Origin: CALFML01 sp044222245
GTDB taxonomy: Bacteria; Myxococcota_A; Polyangia; Palsa-1104; JAEUJZ01
Assembly: GCA_044222245.1 (NCBI GenBank)
Contig: JBGANQ010000032.1
Coordinates: 23,158 to 87,157 of the forward strand
Direction: 5' to 3'
Length of the DNA stretch: 64,000 nt
In this document: positions 1-8,655 of the stretch, piece by piece
How the letters are laid out: every line of letters begins with the position of its first letter
Position numbering within the stretch: the first letter of the stretch is position 1
The notes under the pieces: model-generated
What the model was told of the DNA's origin: nothing
What the model saw: the letters and a program-made list of their open reading frames with translations, nothing else
Database searches by the model: none
Position numbers and translations under genes: made by a program

Positions 1-93
1 CTTCGCTGCTTGCTCATCTGGGAAGACATCTCTCCGCGCTGCCCGACTCGCATCGGTACGCTTGGCAAGTTCGACCAGACCCTTGGTCAGTGA
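1..93 (+). CDS. C-terminal end of a protein cut by the window edge
   Basis: Frame 1 is open from the first base to a TGA at 91-93, giving 30 residues that end DQTLGQ. The stretch is not low-complexity and its codons resemble those of neighbouring genes, so it may be the tail of a real gene entering from the left. Thirty residues are too few to name a family. It could also be a chance open frame, because stops are rare at this GC content. Confidence 0.35.
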   Translation, partial: LRCLLIWEDISPRCPTRIGTLGKFDQTLGQ

Positions 94-506
94 GCGCGCG
101 CCCCCCCGAGGTGCGCGCTGGCGCCACCAGCCGCTAGTCGAAGACGTTAGCTTGAATCAAGCTGCAGAAACAACCTTTTTTGCCTGCTTGGCGCCCCGCA
201 CCTGTCGCCAGCGTGACCGGCTGCTCACTGCCAGGTCCGCGCGGCGGGCAGAGCCCTTCTGCTTCTATTTTTCCGGCGGACCCGGGCCTTGCGGATCACG
301 GATCACGGGGCGAGCTGGGCGCAGACCTTGGGGTCGAGGAGGTCCCGGGGAGCTCCCCGGGGGTAGGCGCTGGCGGGAGCGGCGCCGCAGAGCGCGGCGC
401 GGATCGATTGCGGAGGGTCTTATTCCCATCGCGGCGCCCACGCCGCCCAGCCCCGCAGCTGCTGCTTTGCTTTTAGGCGTGCCCAATGACCAACAGGAGA
501 TCTGTC
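94..506. other. Intergenic stretch without a supported gene
   Basis: About 410 bases between the window-edge gene tail and the Ig-like lipoprotein gene. Several overlapping open frames exist here, but they have skewed Arg/Pro/Gly composition and no ribosome binding site. I see no tRNA, terminator hairpin or clear promoter. The last 15 bases hold the AGGAGA ribosome binding site of the next gene. Confidence 0.5.
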
Positions 507-887
507 ATGGCCAGAATCCTACCGCGAACCTATCATCCCGGGCCCGGGCGCTCGACTTGCGCGCTGGCCGTGGGAGTCTTGAGCTGCGCCTTCTGGGCAA
601 GCTGTGGCTCGGGGCCGCCGCTGCGCTCGATCAGCGTCAGGGCAGCAAGCCCCCTTGTCCCGGTCGGCTTTACTGATCAGCTGACCGCGACCGGCGTTTT
701 TCCTGACGGCACGTTCGCAGACCTCACTGCAGATGTGCTGTGGCGGAGCTCCAATAGCGGCGTGGCGAGCGTGTCAAACGACGGCAACAGCGTCGGACTT
801 GTGTACGGGGTCGCGGCCGGCACCGCCGAGATCACCGCCAGCCTGAGCGGCGTCAGCGGCAGCACCCAGCTGCAGGTGAAAAACTAA
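507..887 (+). CDS. Small lipoprotein with a bacterial Ig-like (BIG2) domain
   Basis: Predicted surface or periplasmic lipoprotein of 126 residues. I start it at the ATG at 507 because AGGAGA lies 7 bases upstream; an in-frame ATG at 486 has no such site. The N-terminus has Arg residues, a hydrophobic stretch and a lipobox-like WASC near residue 32. The rest matches a BIG2 fold: an upstream strand, then ATGVFPDGTFADLT, SSNSGVASVS and a closing GTAEITASL strand. BIG2 domains usually serve adhesion or as spacers. With only one domain it may be a small surface protein; its partner is unknown. Confidence 0.7.
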   Translation: MARILPRTYHPGPGRSTCALAVGVLSCAFWASCGSGPPLRSISVRAASPLVPVGFTDQLTATGVFPDGTFADLTADVLWRSSNSGVASVSNDGNSVGLVYGVAAGTAEITASLSGVSGSTQLQVKN

Positions 888-1067
888 GCCGGCAGCGATG
901 ACCTGCGGCCACGGCGGATCGTTTTCCGTTGGCAGAAAAGGGCGCCTTGACCTACCCTGTCAGCTGGGGTAGCAGCGCCGTTCCACACTGGCCTGACTAG
1001 CGGGCGGTGGCGACTTGGTGGCGCACCCACCGGCTGCGGGGTCATCTTTCCTAGTGTCGGAGATTGC

Positions 1068-1478
1068 TTGAGCACGTCAGCTTTTACGCCGCTTGGCACC
1101 CACGAGTTTCGCATCGAAGGCGCCATCTTGCATGTCAAGTGGGTCGGTGAGTTCACGGTGAGCGATATGCAGCGCCTAAATGAGCTCATCACCGAGCTGC
1201 ATAAAGCGCACAAGCTGGTCTTCCAGCTGGTGGACGGCAGCCGGGGCCACGGCCTGAGCGCCGAGGCCCGGCGGTGGTCGGTGGCGCACACCAGCGCGCT
1301 CAATCGCGCCGACGGCATCGCCTGCTTTGGCTTCAACTCGATGATGCGCGCCATCTCCACGCTGCTCGTGCGCGCCATCGCCATCGTGTCCAAGCAGAGC
1401 GCACCGATCCGCTTTTTTGCCGCGGAGTGCGAAGCCCGCGCCTGGCTGGATGAGCTGCGCGGCCGAGCCGCCACCTAA
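1068..1478 (+). CDS. STAS/SpoIIAA-like domain protein of unknown function
   Basis: A 136-residue soluble protein with the alternating strand-helix layout of the SpoIIAA-like/STAS-type fold (an early FRIEGAILHVKW strand, then a helix around MQRLNELITELHKAH, then VFQLVDGS). The start is a TTG at 1068 preceded by GGAG at 1059-1062. There is no signal peptide or membrane segment. Such proteins are common in Myxococcota as stand-alone modules and may act as regulators or scaffolds. I see no conserved Ser typical of anti-sigma antagonists, so no specific role is claimed. Confidence 0.6.
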   Translation: MSTSAFTPLGTHEFRIEGAILHVKWVGEFTVSDMQRLNELITELHKAHKLVFQLVDGSRGHGLSAEARRWSVAHTSALNRADGIACFGFNSMMRAISTLLVRAIAIVSKQSAPIRFFAAECEARAWLDELRGRAAT

Positions 1479-1557
1479 GAGCCGCCGCCGCCCCAGGGCT
1501 AGCGAAGAGACGCGCGCGGCGGCTCGGAGCTGCTCGCGACGGTTCTGAATCATGGTT

Positions 1558-2580
1558 CTAGATCTGGCGCTTGGCCACCGACCAGATGAAGCCATCGTAG
1601 AAGAAGTGCAGCAGCGCGACGACCATGGTGATCGACCACAGCGTCTCCAGCTTCAGATCCACAAGCTCGGCCCCCACGCCGTAGGCGAGCACACTGACCA
1701 GATACAAGGCGCCGACCAGGACCTTGCGCCGCCCCGCCGGCCCAGCGAGTCGCACCAGCCCCTGCTGCTCGGTCGCCCATACCAGCGCCAGGTACTGCAC
1801 GGCGTGAAACAGATTCATGATGAAGAACGCCTCGCCCCAGCTGTTAAGACCCCAGGTATAGATCGAGCAGGCGCCGGTGGTGGCAAAGAGGAAGACCTTC
1901 AGCAGCGATACCCGGTAGCCGCGGCGGTACAGCCGCGCGTAGGCGTACAGGTAATAGGCCAGATAGATCGTCCCGGCCCCCAGCACGGCCAGCGCCAGGT
2001 AGCGACGCCAGCTCACCGCGCACACCGGCACCGCGGCAAACAGCGTCGTGCCAAGCTCCTTATACCCTTCCAGCTGCACCATGTGGTCGACCAGGGTCAC
2101 GCCGCCGAGGATCGGTCCGGCGTAGAGCAGGTGATTAAGCCAGTAGTCCAACCGCCGGCCAAGCTCGGGAGGGTTGCCGCGGTTCCGATCGTAGATGCGG
2201 CCAAAGCCGAAGGTCTGCGCTCCCGAGTGCCAGATGTCCCAAGCGACGGCGACCACGGTCGAGGTCAGCGCGATCCAGGCCGAGGAGCGGATGGCGAGAA
2301 ATAGCAGCACCGGCAGAATGAAGAAGCGCACCGGGTGCAGGCGGCGGATCTGCGGGTTGCCATGGCTGCGGAAAAGGACCGCGACCAGGTGAGCGTGAAT
2401 GAGCACCCCGATGCTGAACTTGGCGAGCGTGGTCTCCTGACCGGCGAGGGTGAAGCGCCGCTCGGCGAACGCGGTACCGGCGATGAGAATCCCCAGCAGC
2501 AGCGAGCCTAGGGGCGGCAGCAGGAAGAAGGCCCAGTCGTAGACCGGACCCACGAGGTAGGGGGAACGGCGGTCGCTCAT
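1558..2580 (-). CDS. Multi-spanning membrane protein with conserved-looking intramembrane histidines
   Basis: A 340-residue integral membrane protein with about eight hydrophobic helices. The ATG at 2580 overlaps the stop of the upstream gene in an ATGA arrangement, so the two genes are almost certainly translationally coupled; in-frame sequence further upstream is a shadow of that gene. Histidines sit in or next to membrane helices (VLIHAHLVAVLFRSH, WDIWHSG, LFHAVQY, LLHFFYDG), a layout seen in membrane metal oxygenases and in the Brp/Blh carotene-dioxygenase type. I cannot place it firmly in either group. Confidence 0.7.
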   Translation of the reverse strand: MSDRRSPYLVGPVYDWAFFLLPPLGSLLLGILIAGTAFAERRFTLAGQETTLAKFSIGVLIHAHLVAVLFRSHGNPQIRRLHPVRFFILPVLLFLAIRSSAWIALTSTVVAVAWDIWHSGAQTFGFGRIYDRNRGNPPELGRRLDYWLNHLLYAGPILGGVTLVDHMVQLEGYKELGTTLFAAVPVCAVSWRRYLALAVLGAGTIYLAYYLYAYARLYRRGYRVSLLKVFLFATTGACSIYTWGLNSWGEAFFIMNLFHAVQYLALVWATEQQGLVRLAGPAGRRKVLVGALYLVSVLAYGVGAELVDLKLETLWSITMVVALLHFFYDGFIWSVAKRQI

Positions 2581-3260
2581 CCCTTGGCCGACCCCGAAAG
2601 GCGCAGCTCGCCGTGCTGCTCGCCCAGGTACCCGAGCAGCGAGCCCAGAAACAGGCTGGCCCCGACAAGCTCCAGGGTCTCTTCCACCCAGTCGATGAGT
2701 CCATAGACCAGGTTGTCCCGGCCCGCCCGCTCCGCCCAAAAGCCAAGCGGCAGCTCCAGTCCCAGCGCGCCGCCGACGTAAAGGGCGCCGGCGAGGACAA
2801 ACCGCCACCGGGTGCGGGCTGGCAGGTGCAGAAGGAAGCGCAGGTAGGCGACTCCGAGCAGCAAGACGAGCACCGCCGCCGGCACCACCCAGCTGAAATA
2901 AAGTACGCCGTGGAGCTCGACCAGCTCGCCCAGCTGCTCGTGGAGCTCGACCGCTTCATCGACCGACATGTAGAGGAAGATCGCGCCGAGCAGGCCCCAG
3001 TGGCGACGGTACGCAGCACCGCTCTGCCGAGCGCCGGCGGCGATGAGCAGCAGCGTGAGGCCGCAGCCGGCAAGGAGCAGCGCGGCGTACCAGGTCGGGA
3101 AGTTGCCCTCGCAGCTGAGGGAAAAAAACGGCAGCACGGCCCAGCGCTTCGCCGGCACCAGCTGATGCACGACCTCGGCGGCGAGCCCGAGCAGCGCCAC
3201 CCCCCCGGAAGTCCCGAGCAGCGCCCGCCGGAGCGAGCGTTCTTGGAGGACGATTGCCAT
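2577..3260 (-). CDS. Multi-spanning membrane protein with a DEAVELHE motif
   Basis: A 227-residue integral membrane protein with about six helices and the acidic motif YMSVDEAVELHEQL near residue 100, typical of a widespread but uncharacterised family. It is the first gene of a two-gene operon; its TGA overlaps the ATG of the next membrane protein. Co-translation suggests the two form one complex. The acidic/His motif could bind a metal or lie at a membrane interface. The function is unknown. Confidence 0.7.
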   Translation of the reverse strand: MAIVLQERSLRRALLGTSGGVALLGLAAEVVHQLVPAKRWAVLPFFSLSCEGNFPTWYAALLLAGCGLTLLLIAAGARQSGAAYRRHWGLLGAIFLYMSVDEAVELHEQLGELVELHGVLYFSWVVPAAVLVLLLGVAYLRFLLHLPARTRWRFVLAGALYVGGALGLELPLGFWAERAGRDNLVYGLIDWVEETLELVGASLFLGSLLGYLGEQHGELRLSGSAKG

Positions 3261-3566
3261 CCTCGCTCATGTTACGAGATCGCGGCCACTCGGGGAAACT
3301 CCCTTCGCAGAAGTCGGGTCTGCGCGGACAAGGCCCCCTGCCCGGCCACCCTGCTCGGCGGCCTCCGTTGGGGCCACAACTCCCGCGGCGTCGCCACGCA
3401 AGTGGTCAGGGCACCGGGCGGAAAGCGGCAGCCCTTTTCACCAGGGCCGATCCTGGCTAAGATAAAAAGCTGTAAGCCGCACGGCGGTGACGCAGGTCGC
3501 GCTGCCAGCTAGGCTGCGGGCAAGCGGCAGAGCACGGACCGCCGAGCGCGCAGAAGGGGTGACTTC
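3261..3566. other. Intergenic region between divergent genes
   Basis: About 306 bases between the divergent membrane-protein operon and the secreted Pro/His-rich protein. The only feature I can support is the promoter-like block at 3435-3463, annotated separately. No RNA gene is visible. Confidence 0.5.
3435..3463 (+). promoter_or_regulatory. Predicted sigma-70-type promoter with inverted repeat in its spacer
   Basis: TTTTCA and TAAGAT are separated by exactly 17 bases. The spacer contains CCAGG and CCTGG as inverted arms around six bases, which could be an operator. It would give a leader of about 95 bases before the ATG at 3567. Seen in sequence; activity is inferred. Confidence 0.4.
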
Positions 3567-4379
3567 ATGCGAGAGAGGCTGGGGATCTGGTTGGCATCGG
3601 TTCTCCTTACTGCGTCGGTCAGCGCCGCCAAGCCAGCGGCCCCGCTGCCGGCTGCGCCGACGGCCGCACCGCCGGCTGCGCCGCCGCGGGGAAAGGGCCG
3701 GTTTCTCGGCGCCCACCCGCTGGCGGGACGCGCCAACGCGGGGTACTGCTACATCGACGTACCGCATGTACACGACTACCTCCCCGACCGGCCGGCCCTG
3801 TACCAGCAGGCCGGAGATGCCTACGTCTTTGCCGGCGATCCGGTTCCGTTTGGCTATGAAGGCGACAAGACTGTCTTTTATGGCCACCATCCGATCCCGG
3901 TCGACAGCGACTCGGCGACCAGCGCTCCGGGGCCGACGTTCTGTTTCTTGAAGGGGCCGCACTACCACGACTACCCGCAGCCCGAAGGCCCCGGCTTCAA
4001 GGTCAAGGACAACGTGATCTTCTACGTCGGAGCCATCCCGCCCCCGGTGGCCGCCTCGCGGCCCCAGCTGGAGCGGGCGATCGAGGCCGAGTTTCGTCCC
4101 TACGTGGCGCAGCGGCCGCAGGTCGTGGTGACGCCGCCGCCCGAGTGGCAGGGCGTGGTGTGGGTGGCGCCGCCCGAGCCGACGGTGGTGGTAGCGCCGC
4201 CGCCCTCGGTGGTGGTCGCCGCGCCGCCGCCGGTGGTGGTGGCGCCCCCGACTCCCACGGTGGTCATCGGCGCCCCGCCGCCAGTCATCTTCTTTGGCGG
4301 GCGCGGCAAAGGCAAAGGCTGGAAGGGCGGCCACGGCTGGGGGCACTTTGGCGGTGGCAAGGGCCACTGGAAGCACTAG
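3567..4379 (+). CDS. Secreted Pro/Val-rich protein with Gly/His/Lys-rich tail
   Basis: A 270-residue exported protein. GAAGGGG precedes the ATG by about 7 bases, and a signal peptide of about 20 residues ends near VSAAKPAA. After a Pro/Ala linker there is a folded segment (about 45-155) with repeated aromatic/His/Tyr motifs such as HVHDYLPDRP and HYHDYPQPEG. Then come VVVAPPP-type repeats (about 185-245) and a Gly/Lys/His-rich basic tail. It looks like one of the secreted families frequent in Myxococcota, probably envelope- or matrix-associated. The His-rich segments could bind metal; no enzymatic motif is visible. Confidence 0.7.
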   Translation: MRERLGIWLASVLLTASVSAAKPAAPLPAAPTAAPPAAPPRGKGRFLGAHPLAGRANAGYCYIDVPHVHDYLPDRPALYQQAGDAYVFAGDPVPFGYEGDKTVFYGHHPIPVDSDSATSAPGPTFCFLKGPHYHDYPQPEGPGFKVKDNVIFYVGAIPPPVAASRPQLERAIEAEFRPYVAQRPQVVVTPPPEWQGVVWVAPPEPTVVVAPPPSVVVAAPPPVVVAPPTPTVVIGAPPPVIFFGGRGKGKGWKGGHGWGHFGGGKGHWKH

Positions 4380-4649
4380 GCCGACTGCCGGCGCCCCCCC
4401 GGCGTAGAGCCAGGCCGCGCACGGCGCTCCGCACAAAAGCCGCAGAGTTACCAGCACCTCGGGGCACGGCGGAGCGATTGGCGGTCCCGCCGGACCGGAG
4501 GGAACACTTGGGTCGATGAGGTCCGCCCGTAATTGAATAGAGAGACCCTGGCCGGCCGCGCAAGCTTAATTTCCGTTGGGGTCCGGACCTGGGTCGACTG
4601 GCAAGTCGCCGCCGCCGCCATAATTAACGGGCCAACAGTCCCACCCGCC

Positions 4650-6248
4650 TCAGGGCTGGGTCTTCAAGAGGAACTTCTGCAGGGCGGCGATTCGCTCGGT
4701 AGCGTCGCGGAAGAAGCCAGTCACGCCGAGCGACAGGCGGTAAAACAGAATCGCCTCCCCGACCTTGGCGAGCAGCTCGTGGGAGCGCGCCAGCTCATAA
4801 AACAGCTCGCTGAGGTTTACCTCGCTGGCCTCTGGCGTGTTGATTCCGAGCATGAAAGAAGCGATGGCATCGCTCGGGCGCCCCAGGTCGCGGTAGCACA
4901 GCCCGGCCATCAGCGCCGCCCGGGCGCACAGCTTGGCATCGCCGCGCGCCTTCTCGAACATCGCCAGGGCCTGCTCGTGCTGGCCGAAGCTGCGCATGGT
5001 GACGCCGGTCCGGAAGGCGCGCGCGGTGTCGGACAAGGGCTCGCTCTTGGCCGGCTGGCGGGTCCGCGGTGGGGGCGGCGGCTGCGGTCGAGACGGCGAG
5101 GAGGCGACGGGCGCCGCTAACTCTTCCTGGATATCGTCGGGCTCGACCTCGAGGGTCTTGCGATCGATGGGGGGGCGGCCGGCGCTGGCCGACGGCGAGG
5201 TCGACCTGCCGCCCGCGGCGGGGCCCGAGGGTGCCGCCGGGCGCTCGGCGCCACGCCGCGCCGCCTCGGCTTCGGGCGGCTCGCGGCTGGCCTGCAGCTG
5301 CTGCAGCTGGACCTGCACTGCCTTGCTGTGCGGGTAGCGCATCGCCAGGCTCTGGAGGCGACGTAGCGCCTCGGCGGTGCGTCGCTGCTGCAGGCAGCGG
5401 TCTACCTCCTTGAGCTCTGCCTTGAGGCCGCCGCTGCTGAGGGCGATCTCCTCCGCCACGGCCTCGACCTCGGCGGCGTTGGGGCGGGTCGTCGCCGAGG
5501 GATGGGGCTGCGAGCTATTGAGATAGCTCTGCGTCTCGGCATCGGTGAACACCAGCGTGGGAGCGAGATCGGTGGGCGGCCGGTGATTCCCCAGGAACTC
5601 GCGCAGGTCCTGGCCGATGGCGGTCACTGTAAGCTTGGGCTCTGCCGCGTCCTCCGGAGGCACCGGCGGCTCATGCTGGCGCCTACTGATCAGGTCCTGC
5701 AGTCGCCGCTCGGCCGCGTGGTCGGGGTCGCCCAGGCGAATGATATAGCGCAGGAAGCGAATCTCCTCCTGCGGGTTGGCGCAGGGCGTAAGCAGCGCCC
5801 ACAGCTCGGCGATGGCGCTCGCGTACTGGCGCTGGGTCACGTACAGCTTGACCAGCGGCTCGCGCACCCGCAGCTGCGGGTTGCGGCGCAGCGCCTGGGC
5901 CAGGTGGGCGACCGCCTTGTCGATAAGACCGAGCCGCAGGAAGGAATCGGCTTCGCTGATGAGCAGCGCCGCCTCGTCCTGGGTCGCTGTCGGTGCCAGC
6001 GGCTGCGTCTGACTCCGACTTGGACTGTGGCCCTGGTGCAGCTGCGCTACTTTCTCATAGCTCCGGGCCGCCTCTCCCATCCGGCCAAGCTGGACGCACA
6101 GCGCCGCAATGCGCGTCCACAAGAGCGCGTCCTGCTCGTTCCCTTCGGCCAGCTTGCGGTAGGCCTGCAGCGCCCGCTCGAGCTGTCCGGCCTCTACCAG
6201 CTTCTCTGCCCGCTCGATGAGCTTCGCTGTGGAATGACTCGTGGACAG
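4650..6248 (-). CDS. TPR-repeat protein
   Basis: A cytoplasmic protein of about 532 residues made of tetratricopeptide helices. Units are visible at the N-terminus (EAGQLERALQAYRKLAEG, MGEAARSYEKVAQL), in the middle (LGLIDKAVAHLAQALRRNP) and at the C-terminus (FGQHEQALAMFEKA, YRDLGRPSDAIASF), separated by an Ala/Pro-rich linker. No ATG fits. A TTG at 6122 would cut through the first repeat, whereas a CTG at 6246-6248 keeps it whole and has AAGGG about 9 bases upstream, so I use CTG. TPR proteins are scaffolds; similar ones in myxobacteria accompany motility or secretion systems. The partner is unknown. Confidence 0.75.
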   Translation of the reverse strand: MSTSHSTAKLIERAEKLVEAGQLERALQAYRKLAEGNEQDALLWTRIAALCVQLGRMGEAARSYEKVAQLHQGHSPSRSQTQPLAPTATQDEAALLISEADSFLRLGLIDKAVAHLAQALRRNPQLRVREPLVKLYVTQRQYASAIAELWALLTPCANPQEEIRFLRYIIRLGDPDHAAERRLQDLISRRQHEPPVPPEDAAEPKLTVTAIGQDLREFLGNHRPPTDLAPTLVFTDAETQSYLNSSQPHPSATTRPNAAEVEAVAEEIALSSGGLKAELKEVDRCLQQRRTAEALRRLQSLAMRYPHSKAVQVQLQQLQASREPPEAEAARRGAERPAAPSGPAAGGRSTSPSASAGRPPIDRKTLEVEPDDIQEELAAPVASSPSRPQPPPPPRTRQPAKSEPLSDTARAFRTGVTMRSFGQHEQALAMFEKARGDAKLCARAALMAGLCYRDLGRPSDAIASFMLGINTPEASEVNLSELFYELARSHELLAKVGEAILFYRLSLGVTGFFRDATERIAALQKFLLKTQP

Positions 6249-6340
6249 GTGGCTAATCCCTTACAGTTTGAGGGAGTCCCGGCGCACAACGCCAGCGAGT
6301 CAGCTTAGTAGATAGCTGCCGCGCAAGTCAAGCCAGCCGC

Positions 6341-7339
6341 TTAATTGCCGTATAGGTCGGCCAACGCGAGATGGCTTGCACCAGTTAGACCTCCTGCCAC
6401 CGGCGCCTGGGTCAGCATGGACAGGGAGCCCGCGCCGTCACTTTGCAGGACGTCGATGCTCGCCTTGGAGCCGACCGTACCAGCGACCACAACGTACGGC
6501 TTGGTCTTATTGTCGGCTGCGGCGATGGCGACCGCGGCGGGCGCGGACGACTTGGTGAGGGTGACCGGCCCGCCCGAGACCTGCTTGAACGTACCGTCTT
6601 TTTGACCGAGCAACGCCAGCAGCAGTGGCGCCGTGCTGCTGGCGTTGAGGATCACCACAAGGTCGGGCGTCCCGTCGGCATTCAGGTCGCCCACGGCCAT
6701 CGCCGCCGGATCCAGACCGGCGGCGAGCTGCGTTTTGCGGGTGGCGGCGAAGGTGCCGTCGCCCTTACCCAGGTGCACCGCCACCGCGGCGACTCCCGCC
6801 ACCGCGGCGCTGAGGTTGGCGACGTCATTATTGCCATCGCCGTCAAAGTCGGCGAAGACCGCGCTGCGGCTAGCCGCGCCGTTTGGAATGCTCGTGCCGG
6901 GAAGGAACGTCAGCGTCCTAGGCCCGTAGGCAAACAGGTCGCTTGACGCCGACTGCGCATCGGGGTTTGTCACCACCACGTTGGCCGCGCCGCAGCTGAG
7001 CGGCCTCGCTGGCGTCGTACAGTTAATAGACGTCGGGCCGACTATCGTCACCGCGCTGCACGGCGCCCCGGCGACCGTCACTTCGGCACCGGCTTGAAAT
7101 CCGCTGCCGGTGATCGTCAGCTTGGTGCCACCGGCGTTAGAGCCAAGCGGCGGCGCGAGCGCCGTAATGGTCGGCGCCGGCAGCGCAGTCTGGTCGGGCG
7201 GCGGGCCCAGATCGTAGTCACTGTCGGCGCTTAGATCAGGCGTGGCATAGCCGCGCTCGATGCCGACATCGCAGTGAAAAGTCGCGGCAGCCAGGACGAG
7301 CGCTCCGCACGCCCACAGCGCCCTACCATGGGTCATCAT
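6341..7339 (-). CDS. Exported protein with IPT/TIG and FG-GAP/VCBS-type repeats
   Basis: A 332-residue protein with a signal sequence and a Cys near residue 23 (ATFHC) that may be a loose lipobox. An IPT/TIG immunoglobulin-like domain follows (about 55-135: PTITALAPPLGSNAGGTKLTITGSGF). Then come FG-GAP/VCBS propeller repeats with calcium-binding motifs DFDGDGNNDVA and DLNADGTPDLV (about 160-320). A complete propeller normally has seven blades and this has fewer, so it may be short or may oligomerise. GAGGAG lies about 10 bases before the start. It is likely a surface adhesion or binding protein. Confidence 0.8.
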   Translation of the reverse strand: MMTHGRALWACGALVLAAATFHCDVGIERGYATPDLSADSDYDLGPPPDQTALPAPTITALAPPLGSNAGGTKLTITGSGFQAGAEVTVAGAPCSAVTIVGPTSINCTTPARPLSCGAANVVVTNPDAQSASSDLFAYGPRTLTFLPGTSIPNGAASRSAVFADFDGDGNNDVANLSAAVAGVAAVAVHLGKGDGTFAATRKTQLAAGLDPAAMAVGDLNADGTPDLVVILNASSTAPLLLALLGQKDGTFKQVSGGPVTLTKSSAPAAVAIAAADNKTKPYVVVAGTVGSKASIDVLQSDGAGSLSMLTQAPVAGGLTGASHLALADLYGN

Positions 7340-7522
7340 CTGATAAGCTCCTCAAGAGGCGGCGTCCCCGCAGGTGCGCCTGCCCAGGTTATGGGGACAG
7401 GATCGACGCAGGGGGACCGTCAGACAAGCCACTAGGTAGTGCGGCGAAACGGCTGGGAATCTCGACGGCCGGCCGATCTTCGGCGCGGCGCTGTACGAGC
7501 CGGGCGCGGTCGCGGTACTCTC

Positions 7523-8635
7523 ATGGCGAAGACTCCGGCCAAGATGACTAGGACCCTGCTTGCCTCTGCCCGCTGCCCGCCGCGTCGGCCGACCGGCGGC
7601 GGTCGAGCGAGCGCGGTCTTTTGGGCAGCGGCGCTCGCCGGGCTGGTCGTGGCGGCGCGCGGGCCGGCGCACGCCAAGCGACGCTCGCCGGCGCAGCCGG
7701 CGACGCAGCCGCGGGCCGCGCGCGCCCAACTGCTGCCCGAGCCGACGCGGTGGACGGCGACGCACGGCGAGCGAGAGCTGCGCTTCCGCCTCACCGATGA
7801 AGGCGGCACGCCGGTGACGGGAGCGGAGCTGCAGCTTGACGCCGCCCCCGGAGTCACGGTGACCCTGCCGCGGGCCGGCGCGGCCGGTGAGTACAGCACC
7901 AGCTTGCGCTGGCCGGTCGCGATCGGTGACCTCGGGCTCACGGTGCGACTGCCAGGCCGCCCGCGCGCCAGCGAGCTCGCGCTGGTGCTGCCGCCGGCGG
8001 AGCTCGAGCCCCCGCCCGCCCCGCTTGCGGAGCCGCCGGAGCCGCCGGAGCCGCCGCCTGATGAGGAGCCCGAGCCGGCCCCGCTGTTGCCAGTCCCCCC
8101 GCCCGAGCGAGCACCGCCCGCGCCGCTCGCGCCGCCGGCCCGCGCACCGGCGCGCCGCGTCAGCTTCGAGCTGGGGCTGGCCGGCACCGCGCTGGTCAAT
8201 CAAGGGGTCTATGGTTTCGGCGGCGGCGCCGAGGTTGGGGCGCGCTTCCGGCTGCCCTTTGGCGGCCTGGGAGTGTCGCTGCGCGTGGCCCTGGAGCAGC
8301 ACCTCCAGCCCGAGCCTGCTCCTTTCCTTATCAACCTGGGAGTCGCGCTCACCTATACGCTCTCGCGACCGCGGTGGCGCGTCAGTCCGTATCTTGGACT
8401 GTGGACCCAAGCGCTGCTGCAGCGAACCCCTGACGCGCTGGGAGCCATTGCCCTGCAGCGCAACGAAGGAGGCCTCGCCCTGGGCGGCCTGGCCGGAGCC
8501 CAGGTGCGGCTGTGGCGCGGCGGGCTGTTCACCGAGCTCGGCTACCGCGGCACCGTCTACCGCCAGACCGTGGCGGTGGTTCCGGCCTGGAGCACCGTAT
8601 TTCTCCTACTCGGCTACCGGCTTACTACCAACTGA
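7523..8635 (+). CDS. Exported protein with Ig-like domain, Pro-rich linker and beta-barrel
   Basis: A 370-residue protein. I choose the ATG at 7523, which gives a Lys/Arg-rich signal peptide ending near GPAHA. Residues of about 65-150 form an Ig-like or carboxypeptidase-regulatory-like module (GERELRFRLTDEGGTPVTGAEL). A long Pro/Glu/Ala linker follows, then about 160 residues of alternating amphipathic strands (RVSFELGLAG, GGGAEVGARF, SPYLGLWTQ, LFTELGYRG) ending in a hydrophobic residue pattern typical of an outer-membrane beta-barrel. The linker would cross periplasm or peptidoglycan. It converges on the kinase gene with a 20-base gap. Confidence 0.7.
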   Translation: MAKTPAKMTRTLLASARCPPRRPTGGGRASAVFWAAALAGLVVAARGPAHAKRRSPAQPATQPRAARAQLLPEPTRWTATHGERELRFRLTDEGGTPVTGAELQLDAAPGVTVTLPRAGAAGEYSTSLRWPVAIGDLGLTVRLPGRPRASELALVLPPAELEPPPAPLAEPPEPPEPPPDEEPEPAPLLPVPPPERAPPAPLAPPARAPARRVSFELGLAGTALVNQGVYGFGGGAEVGARFRLPFGGLGVSLRVALEQHLQPEPAPFLINLGVALTYTLSRPRWRVSPYLGLWTQALLQRTPDALGAIALQRNEGGLALGGLAGAQVRLWRGGLFTELGYRGTVYRQTVAVVPAWSTVFLLLGYRLTTN

Positions 8636-8655
8636 TGAACCCGCGCGGACCGCGG

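Noticed and set aside
884..1474. Minus-strand open frame opposite the STAS-like gene
   Set aside because: Low-complexity composition without homology; the plus-strand gene has a ribosome site and a foldable sequence.
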